Origin: Acidobacteriota bacterium
GTDB taxonomy: Bacteria; Acidobacteriota; Terriglobia; Acidiferrales; UBA7541
Direction of reading: 5' to 3'
Assembly: GCA_003223215.1 (NCBI GenBank)
Contig: QHYH01000099.1
Location: forward strand, 21,410-85,409
Length of the DNA stretch: 64,000 bases
Positions 15,422-28,117 of the stretch are shown here, one piece after another; position 1 is the first letter of the stretch, and each line of letters opens with the position of its first letter. The notes under the pieces were generated by a model. It was not told where the DNA came from, searched no databases, and saw only the letters and a list, made by a program, of their open reading frames with translations. A program made the position numbers and the translations under genes.

Positions 15422-15793
15422 CTAGGCGATTTGCCTCCAGAAGGTGCCGTCGCGAGAGGTGAGGAGAGCGTCTTTGCGGGCATCCCAACGCAAAAAATGG
15501 GACGTGTGCATGTGCTCGGTGTGCGCAGCGCGGCTGGCCCAGACTTCGTGGAGCAGATAGCTGCCTGGCGGATCGACCGAACCGTGCAGGTCGAAACCGA
15601 GGCAGCCCTCCTCCTTTCGTGAAGGCCCGATCAGAGCGCGCAGTTCCGCCTCCAGCAGAAGTTCCTGGCCCTCGCGGGCGCGCAAAATGACCATTCGAGT
15701 GACCGCGTCTTTTGGCAGTTTTCCGCCCGACGCCGATGTTTTGTGGGCTTTCGGTCGGGCCGGCCGCCGGGCCTTGGTTTTGCGCTTCACCAT
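15422..15793 (-). CDS. Antibiotic-biosynthesis-monooxygenase-fold protein (putative quinol monooxygenase)
   Basis: This 123-residue protein begins with a very basic tail of about 30 residues (MVKRKTKARRPARPKAHK), then one ABM ferredoxin-like domain: VTRMVILRAREGQELLLEAELRAL, EEGCLGFDLHGSVDPPGSYLLHEVWAS, HTEHMHTSHFLRW. The pattern of EGC...DLH, LHEVW and H..T.HF matches YgiN-like quinol monooxygenases. Many members are small cytosolic oxygenases for aromatic or quinone substrates. The basic tail is unusual and might bind nucleic acid or be a misread start; a later ATG (MVILRA) has no better site. Confidence 0.8.
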   Translation of the reverse strand: MVKRKTKARRPARPKAHKTSASGGKLPKDAVTRMVILRAREGQELLLEAELRALIGPSRKEEGCLGFDLHGSVDPPGSYLLHEVWASRAAHTEHMHTSHFLRWDARKDALLTSRDGTFWRQIA

Positions 15794-15975
15794 AGTGCCG
15801 GGGATTGTAGCGCAAAACGCTCGCCGCGCAAGGGAGAGGTGAAGCGCTGGAGCGCTCGCGAGAGGATGACGGGATGCTGCGCCTCGAGGCGCAGGGAAGG
15901 GGCAACAGAAGGGTGGTCTGCGGGACGCGGCACGGCCAAAGGCCGAGCCCTGACCGACAATGCAGGTATCCTGCC

Positions 15976-18900
15976 CTACTCAGAGGGGTCTCTGCGCCCG
16001 GCGTTGAGGCTGTCGAAGTTCAGGATGGTGTTCAGCACCATCGCATAGCTTCCCCAGGTTTCGCCGCGATAGACCGGGTTAATGGAGAACAACACGACGT
16101 GGCCTTTGCCCGAGGGCGCGTCCACCACGGCGGGGCGCTGGGCGATCTCGTCGCCGCCCTCGACCAAGCCGGAGACGAGCAAGTCCTTGCTGTCGGCGTA
16201 GCGGAAAATCACGCGCGGCCGGAGGGATGGAGGAATCACGCGGAAACCGTTGCGTTTCTGTTCGTCCAACACCGGCGGCGACTCCCAGGTTTCGGACTTG
16301 CGCTCTTCCGGGACCTCGACTCCAGGGCGGCCGACGGCGAAGTCGGGGTCGTCCAAACTGCCGCGGCCGGTGGGGCGGGCGCGCACTTCCGGGCCCAGGC
16401 GGCGACGGCCGCGTTGTCCCGCGATGCTGCTGAGCGAAAAGATCGGCCCGTTGTCGCAATAGGCCGCACCCTTTTCTTCATAGCCATAGGCGATGGGGCT
16501 AGCCTCATCCACGAGACGCGTTCCGACGACCGAGCCGACAATCTTCATTTTGCTCGCATTTTGCGTGCCGATGCCGTCGGCGAAGCCGAGGGAAAGCGCG
16601 AGCGACGAGGTGTCCATGGCGGTCAGGAGCACCCCGCCGCGCTCGACGAATTCCTGCAAGTGCGCGACGCCGTCCCAGCCGAGGCCGGGGCGCAGATCGT
16701 CGGTTGAGTCGTTCTTGCCGACAAGATTTGGCGTTTCGGGCGTATTTTTCCAGGGCAGGGGATTGCCCCAGGCGGTCGGAATGCCGTTGACGACGGCATT
16801 CACGCCGGCGTTGTAGCCGACGGGCGGAAACAGAATCACGTCGTATTTGGCGTTCAGGTCGGGGATTTTCGCGATCGCTTGTGTGCTCCGGTAATCGTAG
16901 GGAATCCCGAGCTTGTCAAGCGCCAGACGCCACCAGCCTTCGGTCTGCGTGCTGAGCCAGGTATGCACCAAAACGATGCGCGCGGCGCGCACCGGATGCG
17001 TTTTCACCCCGGGCGGGGCGCCGAGCGCGGTAACTTCGACGCCGAGTTCGGCCGCCGCGCGGTCGAGGTCGGCGCGGCTCGTGTTGCGCACGATGTAGGA
17101 ACCACGGTTGAATTTCTTCCCGGCGCTTTCGAAGGGCTCCTCGGCCGCTTCGATCGAAGCGTCATGAAGCTTGTAGCGCAGCGTCGCAAGGGCCGGCTCG
17201 GCGCTGTTGTTTATGGCGAACACCGTGCCTTGGCCTTTCACGCCGCCCGGAGCGCGAATTCCCGTCACGCGGTCCATCGGCACATCGAGGACTTTGATGT
17301 CGGTCACGCGCGTCACCTGCACGCCGAAGAGTTCGCCGAAGGTCCAGCCGGTATCGTCGTAAGGAGTCTTCTGCGGATCGTCCGGGCTCCAGTATTGACG
17401 ATCGAGCAGCGCGTCCGCGATCCGGGAATACGGCTGGTCCATGCGAATGATGTAGCTTCCTGCGGGGAACTCACGCGTGGTTCGGGCGGGCGCTTCGGAC
17501 TTTTCTTCTTTCCTGTCTTTCCCTTTGCCGGGCTCTTTGGGCTTTTTCGCGGGCAGCGTTACGGTGAAGGCGGACTTGGCGCGCGAGATTTCTACGGCCT
17601 GCTTTTCCAAGACCTGTAACAGCTCTGCCTGCAAGCCTGGCCGCGGATCATCACCTGGGAGAACGTAGGCGGCGGGCCCTTCCTCGGAAGGCTTGGTCGT
17701 GGAGCGCTTGGCTTTCAAATAGAAGTTTTTCAGGAAGCGCTGCTTGTTCTCCGTGAAGAAGTGCAGCGATGTGAGCAATCCGGTCTCTTCGTAGTTGTTA
17801 TTGTCGCGCTGCGACCAGAGCACCTTGGGGAGAGGGGGATTCTGGCGATACCACGTGCGCGCGTACTCCTCGGGCTGGAGGGTGCGCTCCTCGGTGTCGG
17901 CGCCGCCGTTTCCAAACGTTTCATAGAGGCGGCTGATGCCGTTATGTAGGGCGGCGATGAACATCAGGTAGCCCGGCGACCAGGTGTCGAAATCGCCGTG
18001 CGCGAAGACGCCGGGCATGCCGAACTTGGTCATCGCTGAGACGTTGTTCCAACCAATGACTTGCCACTCGTCGGCCAGAATCGGGTCAATCCAGGCGTTG
18101 TACGGCTCGTCGCCGATGGTGTTGTCGTAGAGATACGGCACGGACTCGTGCAGATCATGCAGCACCTGGGCTTTCCAGCCGACGTAGGTGTTCAAAACGT
18201 TTTCGGTGAGCTTTAGCGTCACGCCCATGGCGTCGCGGTTGTTGTCGTGCGCCACGTATTTGCCCCAATAGACGAGCCACGGATAAAACTGCTTCGCATG
18301 CGCAAGGTGCCATTTGTAAAGATCGACCATGCGGTCGCGTCCGTCGACTTCGACGACCGGAGTGATCAGCGTAACGGTGCCGTCGCGAATTTCCTTGATG
18401 TACGGGCTCTCATCGACGGCGAGGCGATAGGCCAGCTCCATGAGCGCGGTGGGCGCGCCGGTCTCGGGCGAGTGAATCGTGCCGGTGATGTAGTAGACGG
18501 GCACCGCTTCGGCGACGAGCTTGTCGGCTTCCGCGTCATCGAGCTTGATCGAGCGGGGATCACCGAGCTTGCCCAGCCGGGCGCGGTTTTCCTCCAGATT
18601 TTTCAGATTTTCTTCCGAAGAAACCGCGACGGCGATCATCTCGCGGCCTTCTTCGGTCTTGCCAATGGAAAAGACTTTCACACGCGGACTGGCTTTCTCA
18701 AGCAGACGCATGTAGCGGTAGACATCTTCGGCGTAGGGAAGGATTCCCGGCGCGCCGGCCACATCGCCAAGCACCGCCTGCGGCGTCGGGACGTTTTTGG
18801 ACGCCGGCAAATAGTCCACGAGCGGCGAGCTGAAGTAAGGCTTGGTGGTGTACTTGCGGATTTTCTCGGTGTAGGCCTCGTCCACGGGCTGCTTCGGGTC

Positions 18901-18999
18901 GCGCCCCGGCGGCGTTTCTCCGTCTGCCCAGGCGCGCGGCGCGACCGCGCCGCCCAGCGCGACGAACAAAACAAGCTTGGACCAGCACCGACTCCTCAT
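15976..18999 (-). CDS. Large secreted M14-family zinc carboxypeptidase
   Basis: The ATG at 18999 is preceded by AGGAG; an earlier in-frame ATG at 19020 contains that site. The 1007-residue product has a signal peptide (CWSKLVLFVALGGAVAPRAWA), then an M14 domain with the zinc motif GTIHSPETG (His176, Glu179) and a second His in LHDLHES (284), with LITPVVEVDGRDR and a HDNNRDAMG loop typical of the family. A long C-terminal part with a ThuA-like glutamine-amidotransferase look (GVLLTAMD, VFRYADS, GKGHVVLFSINPVYRG) follows. It likely trims peptides in the periplasm. Substrate specificity is not evident. Confidence 0.88.
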   Translation of the reverse strand: MRSRCWSKLVLFVALGGAVAPRAWADGETPPGRDPKQPVDEAYTEKIRKYTTKPYFSSPLVDYLPASKNVPTPQAVLGDVAGAPGILPYAEDVYRYMRLLEKASPRVKVFSIGKTEEGREMIAVAVSSEENLKNLEENRARLGKLGDPRSIKLDDAEADKLVAEAVPVYYITGTIHSPETGAPTALMELAYRLAVDESPYIKEIRDGTVTLITPVVEVDGRDRMVDLYKWHLAHAKQFYPWLVYWGKYVAHDNNRDAMGVTLKLTENVLNTYVGWKAQVLHDLHESVPYLYDNTIGDEPYNAWIDPILADEWQVIGWNNVSAMTKFGMPGVFAHGDFDTWSPGYLMFIAALHNGISRLYETFGNGGADTEERTLQPEEYARTWYRQNPPLPKVLWSQRDNNNYEETGLLTSLHFFTENKQRFLKNFYLKAKRSTTKPSEEGPAAYVLPGDDPRPGLQAELLQVLEKQAVEISRAKSAFTVTLPAKKPKEPGKGKDRKEEKSEAPARTTREFPAGSYIIRMDQPYSRIADALLDRQYWSPDDPQKTPYDDTGWTFGELFGVQVTRVTDIKVLDVPMDRVTGIRAPGGVKGQGTVFAINNSAEPALATLRYKLHDASIEAAEEPFESAGKKFNRGSYIVRNTSRADLDRAAAELGVEVTALGAPPGVKTHPVRAARIVLVHTWLSTQTEGWWRLALDKLGIPYDYRSTQAIAKIPDLNAKYDVILFPPVGYNAGVNAVVNGIPTAWGNPLPWKNTPETPNLVGKNDSTDDLRPGLGWDGVAHLQEFVERGGVLLTAMDTSSLALSLGFADGIGTQNASKMKIVGSVVGTRLVDEASPIAYGYEEKGAAYCDNGPIFSLSSIAGQRGRRRLGPEVRARPTGRGSLDDPDFAVGRPGVEVPEERKSETWESPPVLDEQKRNGFRVIPPSLRPRVIFRYADSKDLLVSGLVEGGDEIAQRPAVVDAPSGKGHVVLFSINPVYRGETWGSYAMVLNTILNFDSLNAGRRDPSE

Positions 19000-19084
19000 G
19001 ACGCGTCTCCTGTATGTCATTTTGAAAGAATCGAGATTCTAACTCACTTGGAGGCGCGCAAAAACACTTTGCGAGGGGCGCAAG

Positions 19085-20251
19085 CTAATCAAGCGGAAGG
19101 AAGGCGATGCAGACCGGCGAAGGCACTTCCAGGCTCGCCCCTGTCGGCGTGAGCGCGCCGGTCTTTTGGTCGATGCGAAACGTGACGATTTTGTCGGAGA
19201 GTTGGTTCTCAGCGAGCAGATAGTTGCCGGAGGGATCGATCGAGAAGTGCCGAGGTTCTTTGCCGCCGGTTCGCACATTCGCCGCCAGGCGCAGCAGGCC
19301 GCCACTGTCGACTTGGAACACGGCGATGCTGTCAAGACCGCGGTTTGAGGTGTAGATGAATTTGCCACTCGGATGCAAAGCGATTTCCGCAGCGTCGTTG
19401 CGGCCAGAGAACGCCGCCGGCAGTGCCGAGACGGTTTGCAGGGCATGGTATCTTTCGCGAGCTTCGTTCGCGAAGGTCGTCACCGTGGACTGCAATTCCC
19501 CGAGGACATACATAAAGTTGCCGTCGCGAGAAAACGCGAGATGACGCGGCCCGGAACCGGGCGGGAGCGCGGCGCGAAACGCGTCCGGTTGAGTTGCATC
19601 GGGGTTCGAGAGCTGGCCGAGGTCTGCGTCGAACTTGTAAATCAGGACTCGGTCCAGGCCGAGATCGGCTACGTAGGCGAAGCGGTTGCCGGCCGACGTT
19701 TCAACCCAATGCGCGTGCGCAGTGTCCTGGCGCTCCTTGTTGGGGCCGAGCGTGCCCTCGTCGCGAACATTCGCGGTGGCCGGGCCGAGCTTGCCGTCGG
19801 CACCGATTCTAAAGACGACGACGTTGCCGGAGGTGTAGTTTGCCACCAGGAGGTATTTGCCTGTTTTGTCGAGCGAGATGTAGCAGGGATCTTCGCCGAG
19901 CGCCGGTAACGCGTTTAGCAGCGTGAGCTTGCCCGTCTTCGAATCCAGCGAAAATCCGCTGACCATGCTGTTTTTTCCGGCTTCATTCGCCGCATAAAGA
20001 AATTTGCCGTTGGGATGAATCGCGACCCAGGAAGGGTCCTGCGTTTCCGCGGCAACGCCGAGCGGCTCGAGCTTCCCCGAACTCGCGTCATAGCGAAAGG
20101 CGTAAATGCCCTTGCTCGCCGTCTTGGTCGTATAGGTGCCCACGTAGGCCAGATAGTGATTCCCTGCCGCATGCTTCTCCTGCGCTTCTCTCGAGGCAAA
20201 CAGAAGAAGGGGGCCGAGCGGAAATGCCAAAAGCCATCGCGTCATTTTCAT
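19085..20251 (-). CDS. Secreted lactonase-type seven-bladed propeller (6-phosphogluconolactonase/CMLE family)
   Basis: The 388-residue protein has a short signal peptide (WLLAFPLGPLLLFAS) and repeated propeller blades with the family signatures YVGTYTTKTASKGIYAF, DPSWVAIHPNGKFLYAANE, GEDPCYISLDKTGKYLLVANY, GSGPRHLAFSRDGNFMYVLGE, AAEIALHPSGKFIYTSNRG and EPRHFSIDPSGNYLLAENQ. Cytosolic Pgl of this fold opens 6-phosphogluconolactone; the exported acidobacterial members probably act on other lactones. It is 85 bases upstream of the carboxypeptidase gene on the same strand, and the two may be co-transcribed. Confidence 0.88.
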   Translation of the reverse strand: MKMTRWLLAFPLGPLLLFASREAQEKHAAGNHYLAYVGTYTTKTASKGIYAFRYDASSGKLEPLGVAAETQDPSWVAIHPNGKFLYAANEAGKNSMVSGFSLDSKTGKLTLLNALPALGEDPCYISLDKTGKYLLVANYTSGNVVVFRIGADGKLGPATANVRDEGTLGPNKERQDTAHAHWVETSAGNRFAYVADLGLDRVLIYKFDADLGQLSNPDATQPDAFRAALPPGSGPRHLAFSRDGNFMYVLGELQSTVTTFANEARERYHALQTVSALPAAFSGRNDAAEIALHPSGKFIYTSNRGLDSIAVFQVDSGGLLRLAANVRTGGKEPRHFSIDPSGNYLLAENQLSDKIVTFRIDQKTGALTPTGASLEVPSPVCIAFLPLD

Positions 20252-20354
20252 GATTCGGTGGAACCTGAGAAGAATTCTCCCGCGAGCCCTAGGCTAATGT
20301 TTGCCTCGAACCAGCGCAAGTCAAATCAAGGTGTCCCATCCCGCCGGTCTTTGC

Positions 20355-23012
20355 TTACTTCTTTTCCTCTTCGTTTTCTTCCTGGAGCACGACGGCCGCG
20401 GCCACGGAATCGTCCGCGTCGAGGCGCAGCAGGTGCACGCCCTGCGTGGATCGCCCGGCTTCGCGGATCTCGTTCGCGTGCACGCGGATCACTTTTCCGT
20501 TGTGGGTAATAATCATCACGTCGGACTCTTCGGTGACCTGCAGGGCCGCCACCACCGAGCCGTTGCGGTCAGTCGTCTTCATGTTGACCACGCCCTTGCC
20601 GCCGCGCGAGGTGATGCGGTACTCGGCCAGCAGCGTGCGCTTTCCGTAGCCCTTTTCGGACACGGTGAGCATCAGCGACGTGAGCGAATCCTTGATCTGC
20701 TCGTTCTCGAGTTCCTCGAGGTCTTGCGTCGTGGTTTTGTGCTCTTTGGCAAGGATTTCGAAGTCGGGTTGCACCGCATCCATGCTGACGACGTAATCGC
20801 CCTTGGCGAGATCCATGCCGATCACCCCGCCGGCGTTGCGCCCCATCGGGCGCACTTCGGTTTCGCGGAAGAGAATCGCTTGGCCCTCGTGGCTCGCGAG
20901 AAAAATCATCTTTTTGCCGTCGCTGAGCTTGGCGCCAATCATTTCGTCCTTGGCTTCCAGGTTGATGGCAATGATGCCGCTCGGCCGCGGGTTCGAGAAT
21001 TCCTTGAGCGCGGACTTCTTCACCGTGCCGTTGCGCGTGGCAAAAAAGACGTACTTGCCTTCGTCCTCGAGGCTGTGCGCGGCGACAATGGCGCTGAGTT
21101 TTTCGTCTTCCTGGAAGCGCACCAGGCTGGAAATCGCTTTGCCGCGGGTGGCCGCCGCCGCTTCGGGAATTTCGTACACCTTTAGCCAGTAAACGCGGCC
21201 CTTGGTGGTGAACAGAAGGATGTAGCTGTGCGCCGAGGCGATGAAAAGGTGCTCGACAAAGTCCTCTTCCTTGGTGCGCGCGCCAATGCGGCCTTTTCCT
21301 CCGCGCGACTGGTGGCGGTAAATCTCGACCGGGGTGCGCTTGACGTAGCCGGCGTGACTGACGGTGATGAGCATGTCCGTGTCGGCGATCAGGTCTTCGA
21401 GTTTGATCTCGTCGACTTTGTCCACGATCTGCGTGCGGCGGTCGTCGCCGTACTGCTTCTGCACCTCCTTCAGCTCGCTCGAGATCACCGACTTCAGCCT
21501 TTTCTCACTGGATAGGACTTCTTCGAGCTCAACGATGCGCTCGCGGATGGTCTTCAATTCCTTGATGATTTCATCGACGGAGAGCTGCGTCAGGCGGTGC
21601 AACTGCAGTTCGAGTATGGCGTCCACCTGAACAGGGGTGAGTCCGCCGGTGACGGTGCGCGCCGTTTCGCCTTCCACGCCGCCGAGCTTGTACTTCCGGC
21701 CATCCAGCTTGACCCCGCTGATTTTCCGGGATTTCCCGTTTTCCGTGATGGTGACGTCTTGCTCGGAGAAGAAGTTCAGCAGGTTTTGCTTGGCCTCCGC
21801 GCGGCCCTCCGATCCGCGGATGATGCGGATCACATCGTCGAGGTGGTCGAGGGCCACCTGGTAGCCCACCAAAATATGCTCGCGTTCGCGCGCTTTCCGC
21901 AGGTCGTAGCGGGTACGGCGCAGCACCACGTCGCGGCGGTGCTCGATGAACAGGCGGATGAATTCCACCAGCCCCATCTCTTTCGGCTGCCCGCCGGCGA
22001 TGGCCAGCAGGATCATGCCGAACGATTCCTGCATCTGCGTGTGCTTGTAGAGGTTGTTGAGGATGAGCTGCGATTCTTCGCCGCGCTTGAGCTCGACGAC
22101 GATGCGCATGCCTTCGCGGTCGCTCTCGTCGCGCACATCGGAGATGCCCTCGATTTTCTTGTTCTGCGCCAGCTCGGCGATGCGTTTGATGAGCGTGGCC
22201 TTGTTCACCTGGTAGGGAATCTCGGTGATGACGATGTTTTCGCGATCCTTGGCGACCTCTTCAATGGCCGCTTTGGCGCGCATGGTGAAGCTGCCGCGCC
22301 CGCTCTTGTACGCCGCTTCGATGCCTTCGCGGCCGGCAATATAGCCGCCGGTTGGGAAGTCCGGCCCGGGCACGAGCTTCATCACTTCCTTGAGGGTCGT
22401 TTCCGGCTTCTCGACCATCAGCAAGGTGGCGTCGATGATTTCGCGTAAATTGTGCGGCGGAATGTTGGTGGCCATGCCCACGGCGATGCCGCTTGCGCCG
22501 TTGACCAGGAGATTCGGAATCCGCGTCGGGAGAACGACCGGCTCTTTTTCCGTCTCGTCGAAGTTGGGAACGAAATCGACCGTTTCTCTTTCAATGTCCG
22601 CCAGCAGCTCTTCGGCGATTCGCGCCAGGCGGGCTTCGGTATACCGCATCGCCGCGGGCATGTCGCCGTCCACCGAGCCGAAGTTGCCCTGGCCGTCGAC
22701 GAGCGGATAGCGCATGTTGAAATCCTGCGCCATGCGCACCAGTGCGTCGTAGACGGGGGTGTCGCCGTGCGGGTGATATTTGCCGAGGACTTCGCCCACG
22801 ATCTTCGCGCATTTGCGGTAGGGCCGGGTAGAGGTGAGGCCCAGTTCATACATGCCGTAGAGAATCCGGCGGTGCACCGGCTTTAAGCCGTCGCGCACTT
22901 CCGGCAGCGCCCGGCCGATGATCACACTCATCGAGTAGTCGAGATAGGACTTCTTCATCTCGGCTTCGATGTCGACCGGAATCGTCACCGAGAGATTCTG
23001 TTCGTCTGGCAT
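20355..23012 (-). CDS. gyrA: DNA gyrase subunit A
   Basis: The 885-residue subunit cuts and rejoins DNA in the gyrase tetramer. The catalytic tyrosine is Tyr124 in AMRYTEARL. The C-terminal DNA-wrapping domain carries the GyrA box QSRGGKG (568-574), which marks gyrase rather than topoisomerase IV. The quinolone pocket reads [15 protein letters not shown], so positions equal to E. coli Ser83 and Ala84 are Thr85 and Pro86. The start at ATG 23012 follows AGGA. The acidic tail EENEEEKK is typical. It is the last gene in the minus-strand dnaA-dnaN-gyrB-gyrA order. Confidence 0.98.
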   Translation of the reverse strand: MPDEQNLSVTIPVDIEAEMKKSYLDYSMSVIIGRALPEVRDGLKPVHRRILYGMYELGLTSTRPYRKCAKIVGEVLGKYHPHGDTPVYDALVRMAQDFNMRYPLVDGQGNFGSVDGDMPAAMRYTEARLARIAEELLADIERETVDFVPNFDETEKEPVVLPTRIPNLLVNGASGIAVGMATNIPPHNLREIIDATLLMVEKPETTLKEVMKLVPGPDFPTGGYIAGREGIEAAYKSGRGSFTMRAKAAIEEVAKDRENIVITEIPYQVNKATLIKRIAELAQNKKIEGISDVRDESDREGMRIVVELKRGEESQLILNNLYKHTQMQESFGMILLAIAGGQPKEMGLVEFIRLFIEHRRDVVLRRTRYDLRKAREREHILVGYQVALDHLDDVIRIIRGSEGRAEAKQNLLNFFSEQDVTITENGKSRKISGVKLDGRKYKLGGVEGETARTVTGGLTPVQVDAILELQLHRLTQLSVDEIIKELKTIRERIVELEEVLSSEKRLKSVISSELKEVQKQYGDDRRTQIVDKVDEIKLEDLIADTDMLITVSHAGYVKRTPVEIYRHQSRGGKGRIGARTKEEDFVEHLFIASAHSYILLFTTKGRVYWLKVYEIPEAAAATRGKAISSLVRFQEDEKLSAIVAAHSLEDEGKYVFFATRNGTVKKSALKEFSNPRPSGIIAINLEAKDEMIGAKLSDGKKMIFLASHEGQAILFRETEVRPMGRNAGGVIGMDLAKGDYVVSMDAVQPDFEILAKEHKTTTQDLEELENEQIKDSLTSLMLTVSEKGYGKRTLLAEYRITSRGGKGVVNMKTTDRNGSVVAALQVTEESDVMIITHNGKVIRVHANEIREAGRSTQGVHLLRLDADDSVAAAVVLQEENEEEKK

Positions 23013-23077
23013 GTGTCCTCGCTGTTAGGCCCGGCTTTCCATGCTCGGCTCGTTTTATTGCCGGAGCTCCTCGATGG

Positions 23078-23344
23078 TCAGGAAACCAGCCCGTCGCGCT
23101 TCTTGCCGAGGCGCTCGAGCGCCCAAGCCTTCACGGTATCGAAGGCGTCCGCGGCATTGGTAAACCAGCGCCGAGCAAAGGCGCTTTCGATTTCGCGCAA
23201 AAACGCCTCGCACTCGCGCTGGTCGGCAAACTCCATGGCCACCCCCCGCTCGTTGTCAGGCGCATCGGTCGGCGTTAGGCGAAACTCGCTGACGCTTATG
23301 CCCTTGAGCCCGGGCAGCGTGCTCCAGCCCAGTTGATACCTCAT
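23078..23344 (-). CDS. Small hypothetical protein between gyrB and gyrA
   Basis: This 88-residue product overlaps the preceding small gene by four bases (ATGA at 23341-23344), which supports it as a real coupled gene. It is soluble, mixed charge, with AMEFADQRECEAFLREIE and FDTVKAWALERLGKKRDG as likely helices. No domain was recognised. Its position 65 bases before gyrA suggests it shares the gyrB-gyrA transcript. Confidence 0.6.
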   Translation of the reverse strand: MRYQLGWSTLPGLKGISVSEFRLTPTDAPDNERGVAMEFADQRECEAFLREIESAFARRWFTNAADAFDTVKAWALERLGKKRDGLVS

Positions 23345-23601
23345 GGCTGCTTCGATCGTCGGGGCCGCAGGAGATAAAACACTCCCATGGCCACCACCAG
23401 AATGATGGCAATGGCCACGGCGTTGGCCGCGAAAGTGAGCCGGTCGAGCTCCGCGGCCGAAGGGTCGGAAAGGCGAACCTCGTGCCAGTCTCGAAAAGCG
23501 CCGCAGGTGCGCGGCAAGCGGAATCCCGCAACGGCAACCGCGGACAGGAGCAAACCCCAGCGGATGGCGTCGCGAGCGGATCTCGGAGCGATTTCTGCCA
23601 T
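23341..23601 (-). CDS. Small membrane protein between gyrB and gyrA
   Basis: An 86-residue protein with two hydrophobic segments, AIRWGLLLSAVAVAGF near the N-terminus and FAANAVAIAIILVVAMGVFYLL near the C-terminus, and a basic end RPRRSKQP. It begins 21 bases after gyrB ends and overlaps the next small gene by four bases. No known family was recognised; position and coupling are the evidence. Confidence 0.6.
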   Translation of the reverse strand: MAEIAPRSARDAIRWGLLLSAVAVAGFRLPRTCGAFRDWHEVRLSDPSAAELDRLTFAANAVAIAIILVVAMGVFYLLRPRRSKQP

Positions 23602-23622
23602 CGGCGCTCCTCGAGAGCGAAA

Positions 23623-26608
<2,986 letters not shown>

Positions 26609-27721
26609 TCAAATTCGCATCGGCATGATGATGTAGCGGTAGCGGTAAGACTCGTCGGCAAGCGGGCGCATTTGCCCGGCCGACTGCTCGTCTTTTAGCT
26701 CAATGCTGACTGGCCCGTCGGCGGCCGCGCCTAGAAAATCCAGCATGTAGCTCGAATTGAAGCCGATCGAGATGGGGTCGCCCTGGTATTCCTTCTCAAT
26801 GCTTTCCTTGGCTTCGCCGTATTCCGGGCTGGATGCGGAAATCTCGACGCCTTCGCCCGAAATCGAGAGTTTGACCGCATGCGAGCGCTGATCGGCAAGC
26901 TGCGAAACGCGGCGCACCGCATCGGTCAACTCGCCCCTCTCGATCACCACGTGCTTGTTGTTGTCCCGCGGCAGGACCGCTTCGTAATTCGGGAATTGCC
27001 CGGTCAGAATCCGTGAAATCAGCAGGCGATGGTGGACTTGGAAAAAGAGATGGCTTTCGTCTTTCGCAAAATCAAATTGCGCGTCCGACTCGGCGGCGCC
27101 CGAGAGTTTTTCGACCTCATCCATCGCTTTCTTGGGGACCAGCACTTTCAGCTCGCCATTCATGCCCGAGAGTTTGTGGTCCGTTTCGGCTAAGGCGAGT
27201 CGATGGCCGTCGGTCGCCACCATGGCCAGTGTGTCCGGCCGCAAAATCAGCAATCCGCCGTTCAGCGTATAGCGCGACTCTTCCATGGAAATGGCAAACT
27301 TCGTCTTGGAGATCAGGCTTTGCAGAATGGCTGCCGGAATCTTTACCAGCGTGTGCGGCATCGCCGGCAACGCTGGAAAATTTTCTTTTGCCATGCCCAC
27401 CAGCTTGTACTTCTTGCGGTCACTGGTGATTTCAACCCAGTGATTCTCGAGCAGCTTGACCTTGATCTCGCCTTCCGGCAGCAGACGCACGAGCTCCAGC
27501 AGCTTCTTCGCGGGTATGGTTCCGGCGCCTTCCTGCTTGACTTTCGCATCGCACAAGGTGCGGATGCTCAGCTCCAAGTCCGTCGCCGTAATCGTAAGCT
27601 GGCTGTGGCTGGCTTCGACAAGCAGGTTCGAGAGAATGGGGATCGTGGTTTTGCGTTCCACCACTCCTTGGGTCATGCTCAGTTCGGTCAACAGCGCGGA
27701 CTTTGTTACGCTGAATTCCAT
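26609..27721 (-). CDS. dnaN: DNA polymerase III sliding clamp (beta subunit)
   Basis: From ATG 27721 (MEFSVTKSALLTELSMTQGV) this gives 370 residues, the normal clamp length. The frame stays open upstream with an alternative ATG at 27760, but homologous clamps begin near MEF and GAGGAA precedes 27721. Family features are VVERKTTIPILSNLLVEA, TATDLELSIRT, MVATDGHRLALAE, and the C-terminal MPMRI (family MPMRL). It forms the dimeric ring that tethers polymerase III. It follows dnaA on the same strand. Confidence 0.97.
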   Translation of the reverse strand: MEFSVTKSALLTELSMTQGVVERKTTIPILSNLLVEASHSQLTITATDLELSIRTLCDAKVKQEGAGTIPAKKLLELVRLLPEGEIKVKLLENHWVEITSDRKKYKLVGMAKENFPALPAMPHTLVKIPAAILQSLISKTKFAISMEESRYTLNGGLLILRPDTLAMVATDGHRLALAETDHKLSGMNGELKVLVPKKAMDEVEKLSGAAESDAQFDFAKDESHLFFQVHHRLLISRILTGQFPNYEAVLPRDNNKHVVIERGELTDAVRRVSQLADQRSHAVKLSISGEGVEISASSPEYGEAKESIEKEYQGDPISIGFNSSYMLDFLGAAADGPVSIELKDEQSAGQMRPLADESYRYRYIIMPMRI

Positions 27722-28117
27722 CGGCTGATATTCCTCGCGTGCCGTTCCAGGTGCGGTCATGTCGAAGTCTACCCTCGGCTCGGGCGGGACGGCGCCCGCG
27801 TATTCTACCGCTGCCGTACTGTACTCGTTTTTTCGAAAAGTATAAAGCCTATCCCGACCGCGGCACTGTGGAAATTGCCGCTCGCTGCTCCCGGATCGCC
27901 GCTTCATCGATCCCGAATTCGCGCGCATCGACAGCAGTCACAGCTTTTATCGAAGAAGGTCTCCTTGCAAACCAATTCTTCTCCGAGGTGGGGTCGAAGC
28001 GATGGCAGAGGAGGCTCGGGGCAAGCCAGAAGATGGTCCGCTAAGGTCGGGGATCACATGTGGAAACGCGGCCCGTTTCGCTTGGGCCGCGTTCCACATG
28101 AAGCGGGATTGAGGGTC
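27722..28117. other. Gap between dnaA and dnaN containing a large inverted repeat
   Basis: No gene was recognised. It contains the long hairpin listed separately and probably a dnaN promoter; the sequence TTTTTTCGAAAAG near 27830 is locally AT-rich and self-complementary (CTTTTCGAAAAA on the other strand). Confidence 0.5.
28056..28101. repeat. Long inverted repeat just downstream of dnaA
   Basis: CATGTGGAA-a-CGCGGCCC on the left arm pairs with GGGCCGCG-TTCCACATG on the right arm around a nine-base loop: 17 base pairs with one bulged A. It begins 17 bases after the dnaA stop in the minus-strand sense. There is no T-run after it, so it may stop transcription poorly, stabilise the dnaA mRNA end, or bind a protein. 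Confidence 0.7.
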
